Assembly (NCBI GenBank): GCA_022592435.1
Contig: JABYQS010000759.1
Span: 1 to 13,812, forward strand
DNA length: 13,812 bases
Source of the DNA: Cerioporus squamosus
Taxonomy: Eukaryota > Basidiomycota > Agaricomycetes > Polyporales > Polyporaceae
Direction: 5' to 3'
Part shown: piece by piece, positions 1 through 9,699 of the stretch
Layout: every line of letters begins with the position of its first letter
How positions within the stretch are numbered: the stretch's first letter is position 1
Position numbers and translations under genes: made by a program
The notes under the pieces: generated by a model
Database searches by the model: none
Seen by the model: only the letters and a program-made list of their open reading frames with translations
Told to the model about the DNA's origin: nothing

Positions 1-289
1 TGCTTCCCAAAGCAGCGTTCCTCTCGCGGGACGCCTGGAGGAGGGCTTCGAACCGCTCCCTCTCGAGACCCTTGCCCGTCACCGGTGCGTCCTTTGGCCG
101 AAGAGGGGACAGTTGCCTCGGTGAAATCGCGCTGGGAGGGGGAGGCGAGAGCAGCGTGGGGCGGAAGCTGTCAGAGTCATCGCTGAGGAAGGAGCACTGG
201 GAGAAGGGCGAGAAAGGCTCCGGGCAAGGCTCCTCAGGCGAGGCGGGCGAGATGGCGATCTCGGGGACAGGAGAAAGGGCGAGAGGCAT
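1..289 (-). CDS. Unidentified protein, N-terminal exon (runs off left edge)
   Basis: A minus-strand frame opens at an ATG (289-287) and stays open for 96 codons to the window edge, so the gene is incomplete here. The visible N-terminus is rich in Pro and Ser (several S-P pairs, an acidic SDDSDS patch near residue 40). It then changes to a charged, probably helical stretch, KGLERERFEALLQASRERN, at about residues 72-90. That change looks like a disordered N-terminus leading into a conserved segment, and it is the main reason I think the frame is real. The many S-P pairs could be targets of proline-directed kinases, but this is inference. Upstream on the coding strand lies a pyrimidine-rich tract typical of fungal promoters. 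I do not recognise the family. A chance open frame in GC-rich DNA remains possible. Confidence 0.55.
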   Translation of the reverse strand, partial: MPLALSPVPEIAISPASPEEPCPEPFSPFSQCSFLSDDSDSFRPTLLSPPPPSAISPRQLSPLRPKDAPVTGKGLERERFEALLQASRERNAALGS

Positions 290-408
290 GTTGACGCGGC
301 GGCTGACGGGGGGCAGGGATTGACTGGCTTGCGTGCGGGATGTATTAACGCAGGGCGACCAGCACCAGTGAACACTTGTGCAGTAATGAGCACCGGTAAG
401 AAGGCCGG

Positions 409-501
409 AGCAAGAGGAAGAGTAAGGAAAGGAAGAAAAAGAGCCCAGAGCTGGCACCACACGAACCCAGGAAGAGAGGAAGAAGAGAGAGGAAGAGAGA
501 A
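409..501. repeat. Purine-rich (GGAAGA-like) low-complexity tract
   Basis: The plus strand is almost all A and G here, with irregular GGAAGA/GAAGAGA units. On the minus strand it is a C/T-rich tract 120-215 bp upstream of the ATG at 289. C/T-rich tracts near transcription starts are common in filamentous fungi, so a promoter role is plausible but not shown. Confidence 0.55.
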
Positions 502-761
502 ATGCAGACAAGGCGGTGTGGATGGGCGGAATCAGACCAGCTGCATCTCTTGTGCGCAACTGCGCGGGCGCGACTCAGCCCAGTCCGCTCGGCACAGCGC
601 GAAATCGCCATCTCCCCATCCGCCCGGCCAGCACCGCAGCAGCGGCTGCACGCCGCATCATGGCAACGCCTGCCAACCCCCCGCCAGCTCTCTTCCGAGC
701 TCGCATCCGCCCAGCTCGACGCTCGGCTCTTGGGTCCCGACCAGACGCGGCCCCGCCCTTG

Positions 762-767
762 GCGCAG
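762..767. repeat. Target-site duplication, left copy (GCGCAG)
   Basis: GCGCAG directly abuts the left TIR, and the same six bases directly follow the right TIR. The match can be extended to TGGCGCAG (760-767) if TG at 1394-1395 is counted as target rather than element. Confidence 0.75.
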
Positions 768-803
768 CAGGACCCCCGACAATGGCGCTAAATGCCTCAT
801 ACA
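768..803 (+). repeat. Left terminal inverted repeat
   Basis: It begins CAGGACCCCCGACAATGGCG and ends with GCCTCATACA. It matches the reverse complement of 1359-1395, with the first 16 bases identical and scattered mismatches further in. Weaker inverted similarity continues inward to about position 820. Confidence 0.85.
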
Positions 804-822
804 AACCGGCTGAAATCTGCCC

Positions 823-930
823 ATTTTGTCCGAGTATCGGGCCTCTTCTGGAGGCCCAAATGTCCGGATTTTATCAGGCATTCGGCGTTCGACCGGCGAT
901 TTGTCCGACTTTCTATCAGGCCTCATATGG
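823..930 (+). repeat. Left subterminal block with three TTTGTCCGR-type motifs
   Basis: Copies start near 823 (ATTTTGTCCGAG), 858 (AAATGTCCGGATTTTATC) and 899 (GATTTGTCCGACTTTCTATC). The last two are followed by AGGC. The block also contains a GGGCCTC/GAGGCCC hairpin at 839-857. It is a diverged direct repeat of 1258-1375. Confidence 0.7.
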
Positions 931-1257
931 GCCTAAAATCGCGTTTTCGGCTCCAAACCACTCAGAACGTCTCTGGGCTCCTACGGGCCATGTGCAGACC
1001 CGGAAGCTAGGGCAGTCCTGGACACGTCCCCAGTGCGCATGTGGCTGATTTTGGGGTGCAGAACCGGTCGTACAAGAAGCGTTCTCACGGGTCTCGGTGC
1101 TTGCTGACGGGCCGGCAGTATAATGTCGACTTAGAAGCTGCTACTTACTCCGATCAAAGGGGAGGATAAGCAAGACAAGCTCATCAGGGTAAGTTAGAGT
1201 AAGTCCCCGGAGCCCTTGACACCCAGCTTGTATCGGGCCTCCGAGACCTGCCGGCAC

Positions 1258-1375
1258 ATATGTCCGGATTCTCGTATCGGACCTTCCTCCGATTTTGAGC
1301 CATTTTGTCCGGATTTTATTAGGCATAGGCCCCGTCTGCGGGCGATTTGTCCGGATTGTGTATGAGGCCTGTTGG
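1258..1375 (+). repeat. Right subterminal block with three TTTGTCCGG-type motifs
   Basis: Copies start near 1258 (ATATGTCCGGATTCTC), 1302 (ATTTTGTCCGGATTTTATT) and 1344 (GATTTGTCCGGATTGTG). They have the same orientation as those in the left block, so these are direct rather than inverted repeats. They lie inside the inverted termini. Confidence 0.7.
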
Positions 1376-1395
1376 CGCTATTGTCGGGGGTCCTG
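1359..1395 (-). repeat. Right terminal inverted repeat
   Basis: Read on the minus strand from 1395 it begins CAGGACCCCCGACAATAGCG and reaches GCCTCATACA, pairing with the left repeat at 768-803. Confidence 0.85.
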
Positions 1396-1401
1396 GCGCA
1401 G
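1396..1401. repeat. Target-site duplication, right copy (GCGCAG)
   Basis: This is the second copy of the six bases that flank the element, directly after the terminal CCTG of the right TIR. Confidence 0.75.
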
Positions 1402-1830
1402 CCCACGGGTCCTCCTCTCGCCCCGCAGCCGTCCGTCTCTCGCAGGAGCACCGGCACGCACGCCACCCCATCATCGCGACGCCGCTGGCATTGCAACATC
1501 AGCTCCCGGAGATTACGTGTCCTCTCCCGCTAGAACTGTAAGTACTCGACGTGGCCAAGACAGACACAGACATCGCTGCATCAGGTCTATGATTGTGATC
1601 TCCTGCGCATGCTCTGATCCTACGCTGATGCCTTGGTAACTTCCTTGTACTTACTCCCATGCTGTCGCGGACGTAACACGGCGGGCACATACATGCCGCC
1701 CAAGGCACACCGGGTTGCAATGATCTCGACCTCGGTCACACGAAGAATGCAAAACACGTCGAACAACTGCTCCCTTATACGGTCTACGATACATCTATCA
1801 TTACAACACGAGCATTTTTTGGACTCACTT
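1402..1830. other. Intergenic stretch between the element and the LYS1 stop
   Basis: I see no gene I can name here. It holds the presumed 3' flank of LYS1 (minus strand) and the DNA to the right of the transposon. A GTAAGT donor-like hexamer at 1538-1543 follows a GC-rich open stretch, which leaves open a small exon that the element may have interrupted. No family resemblance was found. Confidence 0.4.
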
Positions 1831-3112
<1,282 letters not shown>

Positions 3113-3206
3113 GGCAATAGGAAGAGATGTTAGGTGGTAGTGTGAGGGTTATAGGTGCTGGTTCAGTCTAAGTCTTGTTCAGACACATTTTATGCACGCA
3201 TCGCGA

Positions 3207-3229
3207 GAGTCATTTCGACTTTCTGACTC
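3207..3229. promoter_or_regulatory. Two inverted Gcn4/Cpc1-type TGACTC cores
   Basis: GAGTCA (3207-3212) and TGACTC (3224-3229) form an inverted pair 95-117 bp upstream of the LYS1 start. TGACTC is the core of the Gcn4/Cpc1 bZIP site that activates amino-acid biosynthesis genes during starvation. The position next to LYS1 makes this role likely, but it is inference from sequence alone. Confidence 0.55.
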
Positions 3230-3241
3230 TGGCGAGGCTTC

Positions 3242-3257
3242 CACGTGAGGCGATAAG
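3242..3257. promoter_or_regulatory. CACGTG E-box plus GATAAG in the LYS1/KAE1 divergent region
   Basis: CACGTG (3242-3247) is followed by GATAAG (3252-3257) in the 247-bp region shared by LYS1 and KAE1. CACGTG is bound by bHLH factors such as Cbf1-type proteins, and GATAAG by GATA (nitrogen) factors. Both are short and could occur by chance. Confidence 0.35.
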
Positions 3258-3359
3258 ATTAGATATGCTTTGAGTGATCGAGGATCGAGATTGGGCGCGT
3301 CTCTGCTCCCCGCAACGCTTGACTTCGACCTCGACGCTCATACGAGCTGAGTCTCAGAC

Positions 3360-4878
<1,519 letters not shown>

Positions 4879-5089
4879 GTGAACTGCACCGTGGACTGTC
4901 TATGGTGACTCCGATTGTATTGTGTGTAAATACGATGTATGCGTTGTTGGATCCATGTGTCTTCAATCAACAGAGGCCACGAGAAGATGAAGCAAATTTA
5001 GCTATATCACAGATGTAGAGCAGATATATATGTACAGAGACGCGAGATCATCGTCCAGTGCCAATGCACCGCCAGGGATATGCCGCACT
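4879..5089. terminator. Convergent 3' region of KAE1 and the GT8 gene
   Basis: This 211-bp gap separates two converging genes. It contains an A/T-rich patch around 4990-5035 (AGATATATATGTA) of the kind used for fungal 3'-end formation. The exact poly(A) sites cannot be placed from sequence. Confidence 0.35.
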
Positions 5090-6174
5090 TTAACCACGCG
5101 CAACATGAGCGTCCACCAACTTCCAGCCCTCCGGATCGGTTACCTTCATTTGTCGACCGATATCCTCGTACTTGTCCCACCACCAGCCGTTCACCTCCTT
5201 ATAGGGCCCTCCGGTACCTCGAGGGTGGTTCCAGGGCTTATCGTTCAGGATGTAGTGCAAACAGTGGACCTCGTCATCTCGCCACAGCTGTGGGTGGACG
5301 ATCCGAAGGGTCTTCAGCGCGTTGTAGCGCCACGACAGTGGTTTCCACCGACCCTGGAAGAAGTCCGACAGAAGGTCCTGATCAGGGAATGAGTACGTCG
5401 GTATGCGGGGTGAGGTCGAGATGAAGTCGGTGATCTGCTGCATGACCTCAGTGGACGGATGGAGTACCACCGTCCCGGAGTTGAGCTGGGTATAAGGGCG
5501 AGGGCTGGTGGGGGTCACCGGGGGCGGGTCGGCCGTCGGGTGCTCTACAGCGGTATGCGCACAGTTCTCCGGTTTCCTATATGCGATTTCAGCATGCAGA
5601 ACTGGCGCGCGCACTCCAGTAACTCTACGTACCAGTCCTCGGGATAATGGGGAAGCCGGCGTGGATTGCAAGCGCACACATGAGCGGCGGCGATCCAGTC
5701 CTGCTCGAGCTCCATCTCAAGCAGGTGATCCATGTTCCGCATGACGATCATGTCCGCGTCCAGCATAACCACACGCTGTTGCGTAGCAAACCAGTTAGCA
5801 CGGCGGACATCACGCCAGACTATGGCGCACCTCGTACTCGACCAGTTCGAAGGCTCTATGGAACGCAAAATGAGCCTATTTAGGTCTGGATTCGCACCAA
5901 GCTTTACGTACTTCAGCTTGGTCCAAGTGTCGCGGAATCGAGCGTCGTGATCCGCCAGGACGTGCTTTCCGTCTGCGGGGTAGAGATGATCTATATCTCG
6001 AATGGAGATGCCCCGTTTGGCCAATACATCTCGCGCTTCTGGGCTGAGGCTTGGAGTGGCCATCACCACAAGAGGGTACTGGGAACCGACGGAGACTAGG
6101 CAGTCATGAAGGACGAGTACTCCCGGAAGGTAACCGGGGGCGGTCAGGAGTGTAACGTATGCTCTGCGAGACAT
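5090..6174 (-). CDS. Glycosyltransferase family 8 protein (galactinol synthase/glycogenin-like)
   Basis: This is a GT-A fold, retaining, nucleotide-sugar-dependent glycosyltransferase. Exons on the minus strand are 6174-5912, 5855-5831 (only 25 bp), 5775-5633 and 5576-5090; the introns are 55-56 bp. Together they give an intact 305-residue protein. Visible features are the N-terminal RAYVTLLTAPGYLPGVLVL strand-helix, the metal-binding DAD motif (residues 102-104, in VVMLDADMIV), the NSG segment (QLNSGTVVLHPS) and the C-terminal HYILNDKPW, equivalent to the HxxGxxKPW motif of the family. There is no signal peptide or membrane anchor, so it is probably cytosolic. The sequence is closer to the galactinol synthase-like branch than to self-glucosylating glycogenin, but donor and acceptor cannot be read from sequence. 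It follows eS28 on the same strand. Confidence 0.9.
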
Positions 6175-6770
6175 GGGGGACGGAGACGAAGATGAGAGAG
6201 CACAACTGGGCAGAATCGGAGACTACTCGGACGGTGTTATATACGCTGAGTAAGGGTGAGCGGGGCGAGCTGAACTGTGGCAACAGTCTTTCCAACTAAC
6301 CAGACTCGATCGCGCGTTTGCATGTTCGCAGTTGTCGGACATAGGTTATCGATCGTGCATCCTTCCAAGTCGGAGTTATGAGGCACTGTCGGTGCTAGGG
6401 CGCCGCGTACCCGCGACCGCATGGGCGTGAAAGCGCCGGATGGTCCAAATGTCGGAGGCGAGGATGAGGCGAGGAGGTATAGTGCAGACGAACCAATGCG
6501 ATGAGCAGGAATGATTGAACGTTGGAACGCCCATCCGAAAAGAGAATGATAGGGTGAATTTGGGGCTTCTGAGAGCGTCTTCAACAGCGCCGAAGAGGAT
6601 GTGCGCCCCTTACCCGTAACATTCACCTCCGAAAACAGCGCTCACACAATCGCCCAAGCTCCGGCACGAAGCTCATGCGCATAATAGCATTGGCAGGGGT
6701 GATCATACAGTGCGTCGTAGGGCCAACGGAGAAGTAATGCAACAAGAGAGCAAGAGTCAACGATATCGAT
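6175..6770. promoter_or_regulatory. Intergenic region between eS28 (3') and the GT8 gene (5')
   Basis: This 596-bp region has no supported gene. It must contain the eS28 3' end and the GT8 promoter. A CCAAT pentamer lies at 6493-6497 on the plus strand. A 129-codon open frame on the minus strand (6626-6237) resembles nothing I know and is probably chance. Confidence 0.4.
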
Positions 6771-7160
6771 CTACCGGAGGCGGCTAGAGGGCAATCGTCT
6801 CAAAAACACGCAAAAATGATATGCAAGGACACGACGTACCGGGCCTCACGCTCACTCTCCAGGAGAGCCAGGATGTCCTTCTCACGGACGGGGCCCTTCA
6901 CGTTACGGATGATCGTCCGGCTGGGGTCGTCCATGAACTCGACACGGACTTGCGTGACACCACCACGGGAGCCAGTGCGCCCAAGGACCTGTTGCAACGC
7001 AGAGATGCACAAAACTCGTCAGAACTTGCCGAGCCCCTGCAGAAGACATGATATATGGACCTTGACGACGGTAGCGAGCTTGACGGGGGCTTTTGAGGAA
7101 TCCTGAACAGAGTCTCAGCATACGCATACACCAGGAGCCTCGAAAGAGAGAGCTCACCAT
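6771..7160 (-). CDS. RPS28: 40S ribosomal protein eS28
   Basis: This is a small-subunit ribosomal protein located near the mRNA exit channel. Exons on the minus strand are 7160-7158, 7102-7061, 6988-6840 and 6783-6771. They give 68 residues, matching the usual 67-69. The conserved core [20 protein letters not shown], the NVKGPVRE segment and the [12 protein letters not shown] end are all present. Exon 1 encodes only the initiator ATG, which is followed at once by GTGAGC; exon 2 then supplies DSSKAPVKL. The splice is supported because the result is the expected MDSSK start. The second intron (72 bp) has a poor donor, GTCCAT, but uses it to keep the K-V junction. Ribosomal protein genes in fungi often have introns close to the start codon. 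Upstream is a CACGTG at 7315-7320. Confidence 0.95.
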
Positions 7161-7314
7161 TGTTTTGCTGGTGGGAAGGCCGAGGGCGGGACTGGCGGCG
7201 GTGAGTTTTGGGTCGGTGTACTGAACAGAAAAATAAGGTTCACAGTGAAAGTTACAATGAGACCCCGCTCGGAATATGCCGGTGGCTGCCGTCTGCAGAC
7301 TCCTACCCAGCCGC

Positions 7315-7320
7315 CACGTG
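7315..7320. promoter_or_regulatory. CACGTG E-box upstream of eS28
   Basis: This palindromic CACGTG lies about 155 bp upstream of the eS28 ATG, in the 274-bp gap between the LIP5 stop and the eS28 start. A bHLH factor could bind here, but the evidence is only the hexamer. Confidence 0.3.
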
Positions 7321-7434
7321 GGCAAGCGCTCTACGCTCAAAGGGCCAAGGTTACAGAGGAGATGTGTGCATTAGATCTAGAGCGACTTAGGTTACATGTA
7401 CAGTAGTGATAGACGTGTAGTATGCGCTTGAAAT

Positions 7435-8905
7435 CTATGACGATGGCTGAGGCTGGGACTCCGTCTCCAGGTACTTGTCGGCAACGAGGCTCTTCGCGCG
7501 CTTCTCAGCGCCTTTGCCCTTCAAGACGTTCTCGATGAAGTACTCCCCAGCCTACACGAACAATGAGGACCGTTGTAATACAGAGGCGGCTCGTACTCAC
7601 CTTGTAACTGCTGCGTACGAGCGGACCGCTGGCGACGTACAAGAAGCCCATGTCTTCCGCCACCTGCCTCCAGCGGTCGAACTCCGCAGGCTCAACGTAC
7701 CGATCAACCTTCATATGCCGCTTCGTGGGCCGCATGTACTGCCCAAAGGTGACCACGTCCACGTCAACCTTACGTAGCTCTGCAATGCGGGGACTTTCGA
7801 TCAGCGACGCTCATAGGGCGTAGTACAGGCTCCGGACTAACCTCGTAGGGCATCCATGATCTGCTCTTCGGTCTCGCCAACACCAAGCATGATGCTCGTC
7901 TTCGTCACTCGCACGCCCTGCTTCTTGGCATGCTCAAGTACGCGGAGACTCTGCCTGAAGTTTGCTCGTCGGTCCCGGACGAACGGGGTCATTGCTTCTG
8001 AAGTCTCCACATTGTGAGCGTAGACGTCGAGGCCTGACTTCGCTACGAGCGCAACGTGATCCAAATTTCCACCAAAGTCGCCAGTAAGTGCTTCTACCAG
8101 AATTTGGGGGGCTCTACAAACCAACGTTAGCGCGAAGAGCGTCCGAAAGCCACGTATGACACATACTTCTGCTTGATCTTCATGATAGTCTCTGCGAAGT
8201 GGTGCGCACCGCCATCCGCGAGGTCTGCAGAATGGTCAGAGATTCGTCCGCTGCCTCGAGCTTCAGAGAATACTAACCATCTCTGTCCACACTAGTCAGG
8301 ACAATGTACCCCAGACCCCAGCGGCTGATTGCCTCCGCGGTATTCTCAGGTTCATGGGGGTCCAAGGGTGGGGGTGCCCGGGACGTCTTGACCGAGCAGA
8401 ACCTGCATCCTCGTGTGCATGTGTCGCCCATTAGCTATGTGCGCCATCAGCATTGCGGCGAGGCATATATGATGTTTCAGGTCATAACGCCATACCATGA
8501 TCGTTGCGGTTGCGGCCCTGCGGCCCTCTGCCTCGCTCACACCCTCCTTTCCACCCCAGCAGTCGCCAATGTTCGGACACCGTGCTTCCTCGCACACGGT
8601 GTGTAACCCGAGACCCCGCAGGTCCTTCTTGATCTTAGAAAAGGAGGCACCTGTGGGTATGCTGGTCTTCAGGTATGACGGAAGTCTCGGACTGCAATTG
8701 CATGGTTTTAGTTCCGGCTGGGTCTATACTGGGTAGTAATCACTCACGCTTTAGTGTTTCCCAACACTACGCGGTCAGACACCTTGTCCGCTATGAAGTC
8801 GTCCAGCGAGGGACCCTCGGCGAGAGTCTGACTAAAGGTGGCCTTGGAGGAAGACGGCGTGGCCAGACACCGTACTTGCGGCCTGACTGCGCGAGCTGCG
8901 CGCAT
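7435..8905 (-). CDS. LIP5: Lipoyl synthase, mitochondrial
   Basis: This radical-SAM enzyme inserts two sulfurs into protein-bound octanoyl groups, making the lipoyl cofactor of pyruvate and 2-oxoglutarate dehydrogenases and the glycine cleavage system. Exons on the minus strand are 8905-8748, 8691-8496, 8434-8278, 8224-8167, 8113-7842, 7779-7601 and 7551-7435. All junctions are in frame and give 378 residues without frameshifts. An Arg/Ala-rich start ([15 protein letters not shown]) is a mitochondrial presequence. The auxiliary cluster ligands are Cys86, Cys91 and Cys97 ([12 protein letters not shown]). The radical-SAM CxxxCxxC is Cys124, Cys128 and Cys131 (CTRGCRFC), and the C-terminal RSSY is at 336-339. 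An in-frame ATG further upstream would only lengthen the presequence. It is divergent from CMC1, another mitochondrial gene. Confidence 0.96.
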
Positions 8906-9068
8906 AGCAGTCGATAGGTGAGACCCTGAGAGATGCATGCTGCACAAACGAGGAGACCTCAGACGTCTACGCGGTTTGGGACAAGGGTGGGCCCACTCCG
9001 AAGTCAGAGCCAGGAGCTTCAGCCACGACGTAGCCGCCGGCATGTCTATTGCAGGCAAGGCGCGCGCT

Positions 9069-9086
9069 CGATCGCGTCCAATCGCG
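9069..9086. promoter_or_regulatory. CCAAT box within a doubled ATCGCGTC motif (LIP5/CMC1 promoter)
   Basis: ATCGCGTC occurs at 9069-9076 and again at 9079-9086, one helical turn apart. The join between the copies creates CCAAT at 9076-9080, 73 bp upstream of the CMC1 ATG. CCAAT is the site of the fungal HAP2/3/5 complex, which controls respiratory genes. The link to these two mitochondrial genes is inference. Confidence 0.4.
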
Positions 9087-9152
9087 TCGGCGCGGTGAGC
9101 CGTCTTGCCAAGCTCCCCTGTCCTCTGCCCGTTGGGCTCCGACTGCTCTGCG

Positions 9153-9536
9153 ATGAACGCGCTTTCTCGCCGCGAGGAAGAGACCTTGCTCAAACAGACG
9201 AAGGCGAACGCGCTCAAGGAGTGCGACCCCGTAGTCAAAGGTGCGGCGATAGCTATGCAGTCTCCAGGCTCATCTCACGTTTACCTCCATGCAGAGTTTG
9301 CTCAGTGTGCTGAGGGACGCACGTTCTCTGTAGCATGGGAATGCAGGCAGAAGTACAAAGTCGTACAGGATTGTATGCTTCAGTAGTGAGTCATCCGTCC
9401 ACCTGCCTGTCTCCGCCGCTGTTGACAAAGGGTTGGCGACCACAAGCACTGGCCTGAAGCTATGGCTGCAGTACGTGCGGAATACTTGCGTCTACGAAAT
9501 GAACAGCAGAAGGATGCAACTGCCGCCCCTTCATGA
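9153..9536 (+). CDS. CMC1: Cmc1-type twin CX9C mitochondrial copper/COX assembly protein
   Basis: Cmc1 proteins work in the mitochondrial intermembrane space in cytochrome c oxidase assembly and are oxidatively folded by Mia40. The start is MNALSRREEE. Twin CX9C motifs are Cys24/Cys34 and Cys46/Cys56, within the typical segment EFAQCAEGRTFSVAWECR. Exon 1 is 9153-9240 and exon 2 starts at 9295. The end of exon 2 is uncertain. With donor GTAGTG (9383) and acceptor at 9430 the gene is in frame and gives 93 residues ending at the TGA at 9534-9536. With the better donor GTGAGT (9386) and acceptor at 9446, the tail would read YTG-PEAM but needs one extra C near 9450. Both give the same C-terminal region, EYLRLRNEQQ. 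An earlier in-frame ATG (9105) adds an unlikely Cys-containing leader. Confidence 0.88.
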
Positions 9537-9699
9537 TCTGTCGAACCCTCATGCAACGCGTTGCAATGCTGTTCAATACTTCTCCGCAACGATACCACCA
9601 CGAGATGCGCCAACCAACAACACGCGCGACCGGTTGTAATATATAGGTAGATTATAATGGTAATATGTCCATGCATACAAGCAACTACACCCCTCCCGT
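9537..9699. terminator. Convergent 3' region of CMC1 and PEX11
   Basis: This is a 163-bp gap between two converging stop codons. It contains an A/T-rich patch (TAATATATAGGTAGATTATAA, 9636-9656) that could serve 3'-end formation for either gene. Confidence 0.35.

Larger units (their letters stand above)
290..767. promoter_or_regulatory. Intergenic region upstream of the left-edge gene
   Basis: This stretch contains no recognisable gene. It holds the presumed promoter of the minus-strand gene that starts at 289, including a long purine tract (pyrimidine on that gene's strand) at 409-501. Several GC-rich open frames cross it on both strands but none resembles a known protein. An ATG at 660 sits in a good start context (A at -3, G at +4) and opens a short Arg/Pro/Ala-rich frame that is interrupted by the element at 768. 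Confidence 0.4.
768..1395. mobile_element. Non-autonomous TIR DNA transposon (MITE-like), 628 bp
   Basis: The two ends are inverted copies of each other. The outer 16 bases (CAGGACCCCCGACAAT) are identical, and similarity continues for about 36 bp through GCCTCATACA. The element is flanked by a direct repeat GCGCAG (762-767 and 1396-1401), which extends to TGGCGCAG if the terminal TG on the right is counted as target. Inside, two blocks of about 110 bp carry repeated TTTGTCCGGA motifs, like subterminal transposase-binding sites. No transposase-sized reading frame is present, so it would have to be moved in trans. TIRs starting with CAG and a possible 8-bp duplication point weakly to the hAT superfamily. 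The duplication length is ambiguous, so I leave the superfamily open. Confidence 0.8.

Noticed and set aside
320..1048. Open frame of 242 codons on the plus strand
   Set aside because: It runs through a low-complexity purine tract and into the transposon end. The product is compositionally biased and resembles no known protein.
6237..6626. Minus-strand frame of 129 codons between eS28 and the GT8 gene
   Set aside because: It has no recognisable motifs and would fill the only promoter space available to the GT8 gene.
9105..9152. Upstream in-frame start for CMC1
   Set aside because: The extra 16 residues contain additional cysteines not expected in the family. MNALSRREEE at 9153 is a natural start.
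8744..9238. Longer LIP5 N-terminus from an upstream in-frame ATG
   Set aside because: It would overlap the CMC1 start region and add a non-conserved leader. The ATG at 8905 gives a standard mitochondrial presequence.
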